Source: Marinobacterium stanieri
GTDB taxonomy: Bacteria > Pseudomonadota > Gammaproteobacteria > Pseudomonadales > Balneatricaceae
DNA: 64,000 nucleotides
Reading direction: 5' to 3'
NCBI RefSeq assembly: GCF_900155945.1
Contig: NZ_FTMN01000012.1
Span: 62,001-126,000 of the forward strand
The notes under the pieces were generated by a model that was not told the DNA's origin, ran no database searches, and saw only the letters and a list, made by a program, of their open reading frames with translations. Positions 36,808 through 47,118 of the stretch are shown one piece after another. Positions within the stretch are counted from its first letter, which is position 1. Each line of letters starts with the position of its first letter. The translations under genes and the position numbers were made by a program.

Positions 36808-38880
36808 TTACACAGCGCCAATCAGGGCATCGAATATGGTTTGAGAGGCTCTGATCAGCTGGGCTGAAGCCGAATAGGCCTGCTGAAACTGGATCAGTTT
36901 GGTCGCCTCTTCGTCCAAGTTGACACCACTAATGCTTGAGCGAGCTTGTATATTACTATCCAGCACAGACTTGCTTGCCTGAGCATTAATTTGTGCCACA
37001 GCGGTCTGGGTCCCAACTCGCTCAATCAATTGACCATATCGGTCCTGATAAGAGGCATTATCCACCGTTGTTTTGTCAAACTGGAGATCCGACATGATCA
37101 GTGCATTTCGGTTATCTGAAACGCCACCTTCGTTATATGTAACATCAAAGGTATCGCCCGCAGCCGGCTGATTGTTAATCACGACCTCATAACCGTAATC
37201 AGCTGGTAATTGCAGTGGTTCCCCGGCTGCAAATACCTGAGGCTGGATAGGCGTCAACGGGTCAGCATCGTCGTCAATTTCGACGGGGTTACTGAGGTCT
37301 GTCACATCAAATACGCGATATACCGTCTCTACATTTCCAGACCCAGCCGGAACCTCCGCCTCACTGAATTCAATACGAATGGGTGGAGTGAGTACCTGGC
37401 TGTCTTGATCAACACTCGCTTCCAAGACAGCACGATCAATGACAGCAATACTGGCTACACCAGTTCCTGCATTGCTGCCATTAGCTTCTACTTTTACCGG
37501 TGCCGCCAATGCAAGATCACGGGCGTCCTGTATCACAGTATCAATATCTGAAGCAGCCGTTCGCATCGGTTGGATCAGGTACTGATCGCCAGATGCGAAA
37601 CCTCCACTCTGGGGCTCCATCGATAAGGTGAAGCCATCAACACGCAATGTCAGCTCGCCCGTCGTAGCATCAACATGAAACTCTCGATCAGCATCCACAT
37701 CGGAAGAGGCTCCCATCTCCTGATTGAAATCGGACGAGTCCCAACGTTTTCCGTCACTCTCGCGAATGAGTGTAAAGTCATCCTCAGAGTTCATCACCAG
37801 GCGATATTCACTGGCCTTCAGCTCACCAGTATCTTCAATACGAACCAGCGCACTACTGATGTTGGCTGTATTTCGACCATCACTCAGAACACGGTTACTC
37901 ATGGCAGAGGCGGAATTGATATCAGTGAACAATCGTCCACCCAACTCACCATCCAAATCCATACCCTGCATATGCTGCTGGTTCATGGTGTCAGCAAACG
38001 CAAGCGTGATAACGCCAACTTGATCTCGAGCTGTATCCAAAATGGTGTCACGGTAGTCCAACAAACCACCAATTTCGCCACCACCGATCTGGCCAGTAAT
38101 ATCACTGATATTATTGCCGATTCTGAGCGAAATATTACGTTTACTGGCATCAGCAGGGTCTTGGGTAGCCACCAGTTCGTTGGCATCTTTTCCAATGACC
38201 AAGGGTTCGCCATTACCGACAAATACGCTCATCGCACCCGTGCCGGTATCTTCGATAGTCGTAAAATTTACCAGCTCCGCCAACTGATCAAGCGCGGCAT
38301 CACGTTTATCCAGTAACTCATTTACCTCTGTGCCAGCAGCTGATGCAATGCGAAGCTTATCGTTAATCTGTGCAAGGTTACGTGCCACTGCGTTTACTTC
38401 GGACGCCCCACTTTCCAGACGACCATTCAGGCTTTCATTCTGACGGGACAGGTTCGCATCCATATCGTTCAGCCGCTGTACCAATGCCTGAGCTTCAGCG
38501 ACAAAAAGTTCACGATTGGGAATACTGGTAGGGTCATCCACAGCGGTCTGTAGCGCACCGAAATAGTTATCCATGGCTGTGGATATACTGGTGGCTTCCG
38601 AAGCAAGAAGGTTATCCAGTTCTTCCGCGTAGGTTTTGTAGATATCAGAGCTGTTATAGGAGGAAGAGTCTGCCCAGATCTGCTTGTTGAGGAACTGGTC
38701 GGCGATGCGCGCAATGTCGTAGACCTCCACGCCACCTATGTTTTCACGCGAAGCAAACTCCGGGCGTTGGCGACTATAGCCATCCGTATTGACGTTGGCG
38801 ATGTTCTGACCGACGACGTTCAGGGCTGTTTGATTGGATGTCAGTGCCTGGCTACCCAGGTTCAGCAAACCGTAACTCAT
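36808..38880 (-). CDS. flgK: Hook-filament junction protein FlgK
   Basis: This 690-residue protein is FlgK (HAP1). I choose the ATG at 38880, which gives the canonical opening SYGLLNLGSQALTSNQTALN followed by VVGQNIANVNTDGYSRQ. It has GGAGGA just upstream. Eight further in-frame codons to 38904 are unlikely to be used. The C-terminal helix (EEATKLIQFQQAYSASAQLI) is standard. Length is close to Pseudomonas-type FlgK, and it forms the first junction ring on the hook. Confidence 0.95.
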   Translation of the reverse strand: MSYGLLNLGSQALTSNQTALNVVGQNIANVNTDGYSRQRPEFASRENIGGVEVYDIARIADQFLNKQIWADSSSYNSSDIYKTYAEELDNLLASEATSISTAMDNYFGALQTAVDDPTSIPNRELFVAEAQALVQRLNDMDANLSRQNESLNGRLESGASEVNAVARNLAQINDKLRIASAAGTEVNELLDKRDAALDQLAELVNFTTIEDTGTGAMSVFVGNGEPLVIGKDANELVATQDPADASKRNISLRIGNNISDITGQIGGGEIGGLLDYRDTILDTARDQVGVITLAFADTMNQQHMQGMDLDGELGGRLFTDINSASAMSNRVLSDGRNTANISSALVRIEDTGELKASEYRLVMNSEDDFTLIRESDGKRWDSSDFNQEMGASSDVDADREFHVDATTGELTLRVDGFTLSMEPQSGGFASGDQYLIQPMRTAASDIDTVIQDARDLALAAPVKVEANGSNAGTGVASIAVIDRAVLEASVDQDSQVLTPPIRIEFSEAEVPAGSGNVETVYRVFDVTDLSNPVEIDDDADPLTPIQPQVFAAGEPLQLPADYGYEVVINNQPAAGDTFDVTYNEGGVSDNRNALIMSDLQFDKTTVDNASYQDRYGQLIERVGTQTAVAQINAQASKSVLDSNIQARSSISGVNLDEEATKLIQFQQAYSASAQLIRASQTIFDALIGAV

Positions 38881-38937
38881 AGTTCCTCCGGTGACCGGCT
38901 CCACTGCCGATCAGACATGTATCTTATCGGCCAGACA

Positions 38938-40002
38938 TCAGCCTTCTTGAGCGTTCTGACCCAGCGCTGCCAGCAGATCACCGTTAAAAATGCGCTCGAT
39001 TTTATTGGCGTATTCCGGGTCAGTCGCATAGCCGGCAGCATGCAGTTCACGTACAAAACTACTCGGATCTTCAGCCTGCTCCAGGGCTTGCTGGTAGCGT
39101 GGGTTGCTCTGCAGGAAATCCACGTAATCATTGAAGCTGCCTGCATAGTCTTGATAGGCACGGAAGCGAGCCTGTTCCCTCTCCGGCACACCACCACGGT
39201 ATTCCAGTGTCTGCACTTGAACGGCATCACCTTGCCAGCGACTGTCGGCCTTGATGTTGAACAGGTTAAAACTGCTCTTGCCGCTTCCAGTGTCACGGGT
39301 AACGAACTTGCCCCAGCCTGTTTCCAGTGCCGCTTGCGCCAACAGGACTGTAGGTGCGACCCCCAATGCATTGGCAGCCTTTTCGGCCAGCGGCATTAAT
39401 GCCTGTACAAACTCAGCAGGGGTTTCAAAACGCTGATGCTGTGTTTGCTGTTCACTCTCTGATTGAGCTGAGGCGACTTCCGGCTTTGACTCATCATCAA
39501 CCGGATCACCAGTTTCATTCTCATTGGCGCTGGTTTCAGCAACCGGCGCAGTATAGGCAAAACCGGCTGGCTGGCTGACCGGCCCCGTATTAAGGGCACG
39601 GTTTAACATCTGCTCTGTCAGGTTCTGCTTGGATGCATCTTCGTCTTCGTGGTCTGAAGAGGGGCTGACTACTCCATCAGCTCTCTGACTCAGCTGCTTA
39701 ACGATGATATCGGCCAAGCCAATGCTATCTTTGCGCGCCAGGTCCAGCGTCATCTGCTGGTCGAACATTTCCTGATAAAACTTCACATCACCCGAGTTGA
39801 ACGGGCTATCTGAGGCCAAGACATCACTGGCCTGACGCATGCTCTTGAGCATCATGTTCATGAAAAGCTGCTCAAACTCTTTCGCTACGCCTTTAAGCGC
39901 AGCCTGCTCATCACTACCCGCCTGGTTCTTAAGCTGACTCAGCTGGTTCAGATCGGTATAGAGCCCTGCTGTGGATGGGTCAAAGCCACTTTTAATCGCC
40001 AT
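38938..40002 (-). CDS. flgJ: Flagellar rod assembly protein / muramidase FlgJ
   Basis: This 354-residue, dual-domain FlgJ has an N-terminal rod-cap domain (about 1-115, with LKGVAKEFEQLFMNMMLKSMR) and a variable acidic/Gln linker (about 120-170). A C-terminal glucosaminidase domain follows (about 175-345), with VLLAQAALETGWGKFV holding the catalytic Glu, plus SFNLFNIKAD and Y-rich motifs. It locally opens peptidoglycan for the rod. It overlaps the flgI stop by 1 nt. Confidence 0.95.
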   Translation of the reverse strand: MAIKSGFDPSTAGLYTDLNQLSQLKNQAGSDEQAALKGVAKEFEQLFMNMMLKSMRQASDVLASDSPFNSGDVKFYQEMFDQQMTLDLARKDSIGLADIIVKQLSQRADGVVSPSSDHEDEDASKQNLTEQMLNRALNTGPVSQPAGFAYTAPVAETSANENETGDPVDDESKPEVASAQSESEQQTQHQRFETPAEFVQALMPLAEKAANALGVAPTVLLAQAALETGWGKFVTRDTGSGKSSFNLFNIKADSRWQGDAVQVQTLEYRGGVPEREQARFRAYQDYAGSFNDYVDFLQSNPRYQQALEQAEDPSSFVRELHAAGYATDPEYANKIERIFNGDLLAALGQNAQEG

Positions 40003-41102
40003 CAGATCACCACCAGTTCAGCCTTGAGCGCGCCGGCCTGTTTAAGCGCTTCCAGAATCGCCATCAAATCGCCCGGTGCAGCACCAACCTGATTCACCGC
40101 TTCTACGATGTCACTCAGGGTTGCACCCGGTGCAAACTCGAACATGCGCCCAGAGCCTTCGTCGATTTCAATTTCACTGCGCGGAGTCACTACAGTCTGA
40201 CCACCGCCCAGTACATTGGGCTGGTTCACATCCAGGTTTTCGCTGATCGCCACTGTCAGACCACCATGGGTAATGGCGACGGGTGACACACGCACATTCG
40301 AGCCAATAATGATGGTACCGGTGCGGGAATTGATGATGACCTTGGCAGTCTCCTGGCCTGGGTCTACTTCCAGGTTTTCCAATACAGAAAGAAAGGATAC
40401 GCGCTGTGAGGGGTCGCGGGGTGCTCGGACACGAATAGACGCCGCATCCAGCGCCTGCGCCATATCCGGGCCCAGCAAGCCATTAATCTGTTCGGCAACG
40501 CGTCGTGCGGTGGTGAAATCTGGATGATTAAGGTTGAACATCAGGCTGTCACCACGGGCAAAGGCATTGGGTACGGTGCGTTCGACCGTGGCGCCATTTG
40601 GGATTCGGCCGACACTGGGAACATTCACCGACAGGCGCGAACCGTCATTGCCTTCAGCACCAAAGCCCGACACTACCAGGTTCCCTTGTGCCATCGCGTA
40701 AATGTTGCCGTCAGCACCTTTCAAGGGCGCCATCAGCAGACTGCCACCCCTGAGGCTATCTGCATCTCCGATGGTTGATACCGTGATATCAATGGTCTGG
40801 CCCGGTTTGGCAAATGGCGGAAGCTGAGCATGAATCGCCACGGCGGCGATATTATCGGAGTCCGGATCTACCCCATCCGGAATCGCAACACCAAAGTTGT
40901 TAAGCATGTTGCGGAAGGTCTGTGACGTGAAGTTGGTACCATCACCTGTGCCATCCAGACCTACAACCAGACCATAGCCCACCAGCTGGTTGCTGCGCAC
41001 CCCCGCCACGCTGGTAATGTCTTTTAAACGCTCTGCTTGTACTGAAAATGCAGTGAGCGTGAGAACCAAGACAGCTGTAAGTGACTTCAATAGAGTACGC
41101 AT
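40002..41102 (-). CDS. flgI: Flagellar P-ring protein FlgI
   Basis: This 366-residue periplasmic protein has a Sec signal peptide (about 1-23, cleaved after VQA). [20 protein letters not shown] and VVGLDGTGD follow at once, which are definitive for FlgI. The C-terminal [21 protein letters not shown]-type segment is conserved. It forms the P ring around the rod with FlgA as chaperone (encoded at 49136). It lies 10 nt after flgH. Confidence 0.97.
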   Translation of the reverse strand: MRTLLKSLTAVLVLTLTAFSVQAERLKDITSVAGVRSNQLVGYGLVVGLDGTGDGTNFTSQTFRNMLNNFGVAIPDGVDPDSDNIAAVAIHAQLPPFAKPGQTIDITVSTIGDADSLRGGSLLMAPLKGADGNIYAMAQGNLVVSGFGAEGNDGSRLSVNVPSVGRIPNGATVERTVPNAFARGDSLMFNLNHPDFTTARRVAEQINGLLGPDMAQALDAASIRVRAPRDPSQRVSFLSVLENLEVDPGQETAKVIINSRTGTIIIGSNVRVSPVAITHGGLTVAISENLDVNQPNVLGGGQTVVTPRSEIEIDEGSGRMFEFAPGATLSDIVEAVNQVGAAPGDLMAILEALKQAGALKAELVVI

Positions 41103-41112
41103 GTCAGACTCC

Positions 41113-41790
41113 TCAGAACGGCCAAAGCGGGCTGATAAAAAAACGTGACATCCAGCCCATCACATTGGCGTCATGTGCAGCACCCGTGCCGCTGTAGGAA
41201 ATGCGCGCATCAGCCAGACGGGTAGACTCTACGCTGTTGTTCGGCCCGATATCCTGGCGTCTGACCAACCCGCTGATGCGAATGTACTCATCGCCCTGGT
41301 TCAACGTCAGCCACTTTTCACCGCGTACAAGCATGGTGCCATTGGGTAACACCTGGTGGACCGTAACGGTAATATTACCACTCAGGCTGTTACTCATATC
41401 AGAGCTGCCATCGCCATCGAAGCTGCTGCTGGACTCGGCTGAAGCACTGAGCGGATTACCAAACACACTCAGATCTCGGCCCAGCACATTAGGTGCGCCA
41501 ATAGAGAGACTGTTGTCTTTGCCCACTGAAGTCGATGCACTCTTTGACGACTGGGTGTTTTCGGTCAGCTCAACCGTCAGAATATCGCCCACACGATAGG
41601 CCCGGCCGTCACTGTACAGATCCATGCCCGCACCGGCCTGGTAAATGGCCCCATCAATTGCCTTGGGTTGCTGCATTTGTGCAGGCTGGATTGGCGCATA
41701 ATAGGGATTATCCGGCTCAGGCGGCTTATTCACACACCCAGCCAGCCCTGTTACAGCCAACAAAACACCTACCCGCATCAACGATTTCAT
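41113..41790 (-). CDS. flgH: Flagellar L-ring lipoprotein FlgH
   Basis: This 225-residue outer-membrane lipoprotein has lipobox LAGC (Cys about 19). The L-ring signature [23 protein letters not shown] leads to [17 protein letters not shown], and [19 protein letters not shown] is also conserved. I take the ATG at 41790; a GTG at 41796 in frame is possible but is too close to the GGGG ribosome site. It lies 24 nt after flgG. Confidence 0.95.
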   Translation of the reverse strand: MKSLMRVGVLLAVTGLAGCVNKPPEPDNPYYAPIQPAQMQQPKAIDGAIYQAGAGMDLYSDGRAYRVGDILTVELTENTQSSKSASTSVGKDNSLSIGAPNVLGRDLSVFGNPLSASAESSSSFDGDGSSDMSNSLSGNITVTVHQVLPNGTMLVRGEKWLTLNQGDEYIRISGLVRRQDIGPNNSVESTRLADARISYSGTGAAHDANVMGWMSRFFISPLWPF

Positions 41791-41814
41791 TCTCACACCC
41801 CAGGACTTAATACG

Positions 41815-42600
41815 TTAGAGCTGCTGGCTTACGTAGCCAAGCATTTCATCCGCTGTAGAAATGACTTTGGAGTTCATTTCATAGGCACGCTGAGTGGTAA
41901 TCATATCCACCAGTTCTTCCACTGCATTAACATTGGAGCCTTCCAGCATGCCCTGTTTCATAATGCCCCGACCGTCTTCACCCGGCACACCAATAATGGG
42001 CGCGCCACTGGCGCCGGTTTCTGTAAACAGGTTTTGGCCTATTGCCAGCAGCCCCTGCGGATTCACAAAGTCAGCTGTTTCCAGCTGCCCCAGAACGGTA
42101 GGCTCAGGGTCTCCGGCCACTGATACGCTGACAGTGCCATCACCACCCACCGAGAAGTTGGTCACTTCTCCTGGAAGGGTAATCTCTGGCTCAATCGGAT
42201 ACCCCTCTGCCGTCACCAAGCGGTTTTCGCTGTCCAAGTGCAGCTCACCGTTGCGGGTATAACCAATTTCGCCGTTAGGCATCTGCACCTGCAGAAAACC
42301 ACGGCCATTTATCGCCAGATCAAAAGGCTGGTCGGTGATCTGCATATCGCCGGTAAAGAAGAGCTTCTGAGTACCTACCGTGCGAACCCCGCTGCCGACC
42401 TGTAAACCTGACGGCAGTTGAGAGTCGGCGCCGGTCTCGGCACCTGGCTGACGGCGCACCTGATACAGCAGATCTTCAAATTCCAGGCGATCTTTTTTAA
42501 AACCAACGGTACTGACATTTGCCAGGTTATTGGAGATGACCTTGAGCTGGGTATCCTGAGCGCTCAGGCCTGTTTTTGCGACGTGCAGTGCACCATGCAT
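41815..42600 (-). CDS. flgG: Distal rod protein FlgG
   Basis: This 261-residue rod protein begins LHVAKTGLSAQDTQLKVISN, then NLANVSTVGFKKDRLEFEDLLYQ. The latter is the FlgG-specific rod insert region that keeps the rod straight. It ends EELVDMITTQRAYEMNSKVI, the C-terminal rod/hook motif. Length is exactly typical of FlgG. It follows flgF by 15 nt. Confidence 0.97.
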   Translation of the reverse strand: MHGALHVAKTGLSAQDTQLKVISNNLANVSTVGFKKDRLEFEDLLYQVRRQPGAETGADSQLPSGLQVGSGVRTVGTQKLFFTGDMQITDQPFDLAINGRGFLQVQMPNGEIGYTRNGELHLDSENRLVTAEGYPIEPEITLPGEVTNFSVGGDGTVSVSVAGDPEPTVLGQLETADFVNPQGLLAIGQNLFTETGASGAPIIGVPGEDGRGIMKQGMLEGSNVNAVEELVDMITTQRAYEMNSKVISTADEMLGYVSQQL

Positions 42601-42615
42601 GTTGTTAACTCCTTA

Positions 42616-43359
42616 TCAGCTCAGGCTCAGCACTTCGGCGGCCTTGGATGAATTCTCTTCGGCGGTTTTCATCATTTTCACCTGCATTTCGAACTGGCGA
42701 GACAGGCTGATCATCGATGTCAGATCATCCACCGCATTTACGTTACTGGCTTCCAGGTAACCGGAACGTACTTGCACATTCAGTCCGGGCGGCAAAGGCA
42801 CATCGTTATCAGTATGCATAAAGCCATCCTGCCCCTTGTACAAGGCGCCTTGCTCAGGCTGAACCAGCTTAAGCTGGTCAATCAACGCAATATCCACCGC
42901 ATTCTCGCCCAGGGGACGAATGGAAATGCTGCCGTCCGTTGCGATTTCAACTTTTTCCGCAGGGGGTATCACGATGGGCGCACCGCCGGCACCCATAACC
43001 GGCAAGCCACTGCCCGTTACCAACTGATTGGCGGCATTGATCTGCAGAGCACCGTTACGGGTATAAACTTCATTACCATCAGGACCAATCACCGCCAACC
43101 AGCCATCACCATCTACAGCAATATCCAGATCACGCCCCGTTTGCATCAAGGTGCCGGATTCCATATTGCTGCCTGGGCGCTCGCTCATGGAATACACGCG
43201 CGACTCATAGCCATCGCCTAATACACGCATGGAACGGGCCTGTTCAAGATCACTCTTGAAGGCAGTGGTAGTGGCATTAGCCAGATTGTTGGCATGTGCC
43301 TGCTGGGCCCGCATGTTTTCGCGTGCGCCCGTCATGGCAACGTAAAGTACCTTGTCCAT
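42616..43359 (-). CDS. flgF: Proximal rod protein FlgF
   Basis: This 247-residue protein is FlgF, with MDKVLYVAMTGARENMRAQQ at the start and ANNLANATTTAFKSDLEQARSM after it. The C-terminal NAVDDLTSMISLSRQFEMQVK is the usual rod-helix motif. The ATG at 43359 is preferred to a TTG one codon upstream. It is the first gene of the flgFGHIJKL unit, with a sigma-54 promoter about 50 nt upstream. Confidence 0.96.
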   Translation of the reverse strand: MDKVLYVAMTGARENMRAQQAHANNLANATTTAFKSDLEQARSMRVLGDGYESRVYSMSERPGSNMESGTLMQTGRDLDIAVDGDGWLAVIGPDGNEVYTRNGALQINAANQLVTGSGLPVMGAGGAPIVIPPAEKVEIATDGSISIRPLGENAVDIALIDQLKLVQPEQGALYKGQDGFMHTDNDVPLPPGLNVQVRSGYLEASNVNAVDDLTSMISLSRQFEMQVKMMKTAEENSSKAAEVLSLS

Positions 43360-43408
43360 CAACTGCTCCGGTAAAGGATTGCCGTTTTGGTGGCTTTAGC
43401 AGATATAA

Positions 43409-43424
43409 AGCAAAGTACATGCCA
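43409..43424 (-). promoter_or_regulatory. Sigma-54 promoter for flgFGHIJKL
   Basis: Read on the minus strand: TGGCATG-TACT-TTGC-T, with GG and GC exactly 10 nt apart (consensus TGGCACG-N4-TTGCW). It lies between the flgE terminator and flgF. It is nearly identical to the promoter before flgB, so both units should respond to the same sigma-54 activator. Confidence 0.88.
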
Positions 43425-43429
43425 TAAAC

Positions 43430-43453
43430 GAAAAAACCGGGCCAAAGCCCGGT
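43430..43453 (-). terminator. Rho-independent terminator after flgE
   Basis: On the minus strand ACCGGGC-TTTG-GCCCGGT forms a 7-bp stem followed by a run of T. It begins about 27 nt after the flgE stop. It separates the flgBCDE and flgFGHIJKL transcripts. Confidence 0.92.
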
Positions 43454-43480
43454 TTAGTAGAATTCGATACTGCCGAATTG

Positions 43481-45514
43481 TTAGATCTGCAGAATCGCCT
43501 GTGTAATCGTGTTCATGGTTTCCAGCGTCTTGGAGTTGGCCTGGTAGTTACGCTGACCTTCAATCAGCTTCACCAACTCTTCAGACAGGTCCACGTTCGA
43601 CGCTTCAAGGGCAGCAGAGCGGAGCGTGCCATTCAGGCCGGTACCTGGAGGGTTAACAATTGCAGCACCGGAGTCCAATGTCGCTATCCACTCGGTATCA
43701 CCGCTCGGCTGCAGGCCATCCTGGTTTTCGAAAGTAGCCAATGCCACAACACCCAGGGACTGGTTTTCACCATTGCTGTATGAAGCAATCATTTCACCAG
43801 TACCGGCAAATGTCACCCCAATCAGGTCACCTTTGGTATAGCCATCCTGCTGTGATGCTTTCACAATAGAAGCTGATGCGAACTGAGTAGTACCCGCCAG
43901 ATCCAGGGAAATTTCTGTCAGCTCATTGGCCGGATCAGCACCGCTGATCGTAATTGATGGCACCTGGCCACCAGCCGGGAAATCTTCGCCATTAATAGAT
44001 TGCAGCAAACCATTCGAGGGGTTAAAGCTGATCAAAATAGGTCCAGGCTCACTCTCCAGCCCTTCACCCGGATCCTGCAGCTTACCGATATCCAACAGCT
44101 CTTCATTGTTAAGGTAAGCATACATGCGATAGTTACCCTGATAGCTGTTATCGCCCTGCACCACTGAATCAAAGCCAATTGCCTGGTCGGTCACCTGTCC
44201 ACTGGCATTATTAATGGTTTGATCACCGATAACCAAATCGCCAGAAGCCGCAGGAATTGCCGCATCGGTGGAAATTTTGGGAATAAAATTGTTCGCACTG
44301 TCATCCACATTACCTTCATCAGCCTTGAAGCGGATGGTGAAAGTCGGAACTGTGCCACTGGTATCGATCGCAATGGATTCAACTTCCGGGTTGCGGTCCA
44401 GAATCTGGGCTTCCCGGTTTTTAATGGCCGTTACAATTTCTTCGGCATTATCTGTAGAGGAGATAGGGATGCTGACACCAGCAATTTCTATACTGCCATC
44501 CACACCGAGCTCGGTACTTTTGTCACCATTGATAGAAATGTTGTAAGTACGCGTTTCATTGGCGTCACGGTACATGTCATCAACATCGGTATTAATTTGG
44601 GTCGCTTCTGCCAGAGCGCCATCCCGCACTACAAGGTCACCCAGGTCACTCGCCCAGGATTTAAGCTCGAAACTCAAACGCCCTGTTGCAGCATCATAAT
44701 TCAAGGTCGACAAATCAATTCGATCATCAGCCAAAGCCAGATCATCATAACCGGTCGTCGTTGGGGAATTATCAATCAAAGCACCTGTTGCAGCATCGAA
44801 ATCACCTGCTACAAGGGTTACACCTGAAATGGTTGGGTATCCTGCTGCCGGATCCAGCGCATAGTCATATACCTGACGCACCGGGCGCTGCTCGGCAAAG
44901 TTATACTTGATGGTGTGCTCGTTACCCAGACTATCAAAGGTTCGATCAGTCGTAGTGTAGGTAAAAGAACCTGGCTCATCCTTGTTGTATACAGGTAGAA
45001 GGCCCCCTGCATCTTCTCGTGAGTCAATGTTAAACGACAAATCAATATTTTCTGTTGCCTTGGGCGGACTTTCCTTTTCCGTCACCTTCATGTTCTCTAC
45101 CGGCAACCGGTTACCGTCGGCATCCAACCCATAACCCTGCAAGAACTTACCGGTTTTGGAGACAATATTACCTTCTTTATCCAGCTCAAATGCGCCAGAG
45201 CGTGTATATGTCACGCCACCCTGACCATCATCCAGTTTAAAAAAACCTGAACCATTGATCGCCAGATCAAGGTTATTGTTGGTGAATTCGATGGTACCGG
45301 CACTGAAATCCTGCGCGATATCGGTAACCGTCACACCTGACCCCGGGGTATTCGAGGAGCCAGCGCCAACAACAGCGGTTGAATAGATGTCTCCGAACTC
45401 GGTGCGGGAGGCTTTAAAACCAACAGTGCTTGAGTTGGCGATGTTGTTACCGGCCACATCCAGCATGGTAGTAGATGCCTTCAGACCTGTAACTGCTGTA
45501 CTGAAACCTGCCAT
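43481..45514 (-). CDS. flgE: Flagellar hook protein FlgE (long form)
   Basis: This 677-residue hook protein has N-terminal FSTAVTGLKASTTMLDVAGN, then NIANSSTVGFKASRTEFGDIY. It ends SEELVKLIEGQRNYQANSKT, all diagnostic. The enterobacterial protein has about 400 residues and pseudomonad ones about 460. The extra length here is in the surface domains (roughly 200-450), including Flagellin_IN-like repeats of the SI-GDKSTELGVDGSIEIAGV kind. It follows flgD by 14 nt and is followed by a terminator. Confidence 0.95.
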   Translation of the reverse strand: MAGFSTAVTGLKASTTMLDVAGNNIANSSTVGFKASRTEFGDIYSTAVVGAGSSNTPGSGVTVTDIAQDFSAGTIEFTNNNLDLAINGSGFFKLDDGQGGVTYTRSGAFELDKEGNIVSKTGKFLQGYGLDADGNRLPVENMKVTEKESPPKATENIDLSFNIDSREDAGGLLPVYNKDEPGSFTYTTTDRTFDSLGNEHTIKYNFAEQRPVRQVYDYALDPAAGYPTISGVTLVAGDFDAATGALIDNSPTTTGYDDLALADDRIDLSTLNYDAATGRLSFELKSWASDLGDLVVRDGALAEATQINTDVDDMYRDANETRTYNISINGDKSTELGVDGSIEIAGVSIPISSTDNAEEIVTAIKNREAQILDRNPEVESIAIDTSGTVPTFTIRFKADEGNVDDSANNFIPKISTDAAIPAASGDLVIGDQTINNASGQVTDQAIGFDSVVQGDNSYQGNYRMYAYLNNEELLDIGKLQDPGEGLESEPGPILISFNPSNGLLQSINGEDFPAGGQVPSITISGADPANELTEISLDLAGTTQFASASIVKASQQDGYTKGDLIGVTFAGTGEMIASYSNGENQSLGVVALATFENQDGLQPSGDTEWIATLDSGAAIVNPPGTGLNGTLRSAALEASNVDLSEELVKLIEGQRNYQANSKTLETMNTITQAILQI

Positions 45515-45528
45515 AATTCTGTCCTCGC

Positions 45529-46212
45529 TTAACCGAGCTGTTTCACATCACTCATATCGATAGAACCGATATTGGTGTTCACTTTCATACCAATTCCGTT
45601 CTGCCCCAGAGTGACGCTATTAATGTTGAAACCCATGTACGTGGCCACTTCTTCGTAGCTGCCATCAGCTCCTGTAGCCGCTTCGGCAACAATCTTGTAA
45701 TTGCCTGCCGGCAAGTCCTCATGAGCCTGCCATACAAAGTTATGATCACCAGCAGGCATTGCCCCCATGCTGACCTGATCGACCAGGTTGTTACTGCCGT
45801 CCATGATGGAGATGCGAATATCACCAGCGCTGATATCGGTGGAAACCAGGCCATCGACTGTACCGCCCTGCTGCGGTAACTGGGCAATATTGGTATTTAC
45901 ATAGGCTCGCTGCCCCACCATGGAAGAAGCCTGCAGCGCAGCCTGACTACTGAGCATGGTGCTACTCATGTTTTCCATAGTGCTGGCAAGATTCTGGATA
46001 CTTTCCACGTTGCTGAGGGTTGAAATCTGCTGCATGAAATCAGCCGGATCAGCAGGGCTGGTCGGATCCTGGTTCTGAAGCTGTGCAATAAGCAGCTTCA
46101 TGAACATCTGGCTGTCTTCAGACTGACTATCCAAGGCCTTTGACTGGCTCTGGTTTGTCTGGTTGATCTGGTCGTAAATATTGTTATTGCCGACGCCGTT
46201 TACGTTACTCAT
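45529..46212 (-). CDS. flgD: Flagellar hook capping protein FlgD
   Basis: This 227-residue scaffold caps the growing hook. The conserved block MFMKLLIAQLQNQDPTSPAD (about 36-55) and FMQQISTLSNVESIQNL are typical of FlgD. The C-terminal half has Ig-like and tudor-like parts (HNFVWQAHEDLPAGNYKI). It follows flgC by 20 nt and precedes flgE. Confidence 0.95.
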   Translation of the reverse strand: MSNVNGVGNNNIYDQINQTNQSQSKALDSQSEDSQMFMKLLIAQLQNQDPTSPADPADFMQQISTLSNVESIQNLASTMENMSSTMLSSQAALQASSMVGQRAYVNTNIAQLPQQGGTVDGLVSTDISAGDIRISIMDGSNNLVDQVSMGAMPAGDHNFVWQAHEDLPAGNYKIVAEAATGADGSYEEVATYMGFNINSVTLGQNGIGMKVNTNIGSIDMSDVKQLG

Positions 46213-46232
46213 GGCGCAATCCTCTTACTGCC

Positions 46233-46667
46233 TTACTGGCCCAGCGTCAGCGTACGCTGCAGCATCTGTTTGGCCGTATTCATAATATCGGCGTTGATCT
46301 GGAAAGAGCGGGACGCCGATATCATGTCCGCCATCTCTTCAACCACATTCACATTGGGGTAGTACACGTAGCCGCGCTCGTCCGCCATCGGGTGGTTGGG
46401 TTCGTATGCCATGCGCAGCGGCGCTTCACTTTCCACGATTTCGTCAATCTGAACACCCTGCCCCGGCACCAGCGACTGATAATCTTCCGGCATCTGCTCC
46501 TGGGTGATTTCCTTGAGCGAGAACACCGGCTTGCGAGCACGGTAGGTCTCTTCTTCGCTGGAGCTGACACTTTCGGCATTGGCCATGTTGCTGGCCGTGG
46601 TGTTAAGACGCACAGTCTGGGCAGTCATGGCGGAGCCGGCGATGTCGAATACATTACTCAGTGACAT
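46233..46667 (-). CDS. flgC: Proximal rod protein FlgC
   Basis: This 144-residue rod protein begins SLSNVFDIAGSAMTAQTVRL, followed by NTTASNMANAESV. It has VYYPNVNVVEEMADMISASR, the FlgC signature, near its C-terminus. Length is typical. It starts 2 nt after the flgB stop and precedes flgD. Confidence 0.96.
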   Translation of the reverse strand: MSLSNVFDIAGSAMTAQTVRLNTTASNMANAESVSSSEEETYRARKPVFSLKEITQEQMPEDYQSLVPGQGVQIDEIVESEAPLRMAYEPNHPMADERGYVYYPNVNVVEEMADMISASRSFQINADIMNTAKQMLQRTLTLGQ

Positions 46668-46669
46668 GC

Positions 46670-47071
46670 TTATTCACCCTTGATCGCAGATGTCAGTCCC
46701 TTGAACTTGCTGTTCAGGAACTGGAAAGAAGCCTGGTAGCGGATGGCGTTATCGGTGTAACGCGCCATTTCTTCCTGCAGCTCGACCGTATTGCCGTCCA
46801 CCGATGGCTGAACCGCTGTACGGAACATCAAGTCCGCTGCGGTGTCAGGTGACAGAAATGCATCCTGGTGCCCGGTTGAGGTCTGCTCCAGAGACAGTTC
46901 ATAGCTATCGCTTTGCTCACCGGCCAAAACGGCAGCAAAGTCGATATCACGTGCCTTGAAGTTGGGGGTATCTGCGTTGGCAATGTTGTTGGCCAGCACT
47001 TCTGCACGGCGGCCACGTAATGCCAGCGCATCATCATGTACACCCAGTGCTGAATCGAAGTTGATCGCCAT
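46670..47071 (-). CDS. flgB: Proximal rod protein FlgB
   Basis: This 133-residue rod protein has LALRGRRAEVLANNIANADT (about 17-36) with PNFKARDIDF, and a C-terminal EEMARYTDNAIRYQASFQFL segment, all typical FlgB. It is the first gene of the flgBCDE operon. A sigma-54 promoter lies about 50 nt upstream. Confidence 0.96.
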   Translation of the reverse strand: MAINFDSALGVHDDALALRGRRAEVLANNIANADTPNFKARDIDFAAVLAGEQSDSYELSLEQTSTGHQDAFLSPDTAADLMFRTAVQPSVDGNTVELQEEMARYTDNAIRYQASFQFLNSKFKGLTSAIKGE

Positions 47072-47118
47072 TCACATGCCTCCAGAAGATTGCCGCTACC
47101 CGTTTTGCCATTAAATAA

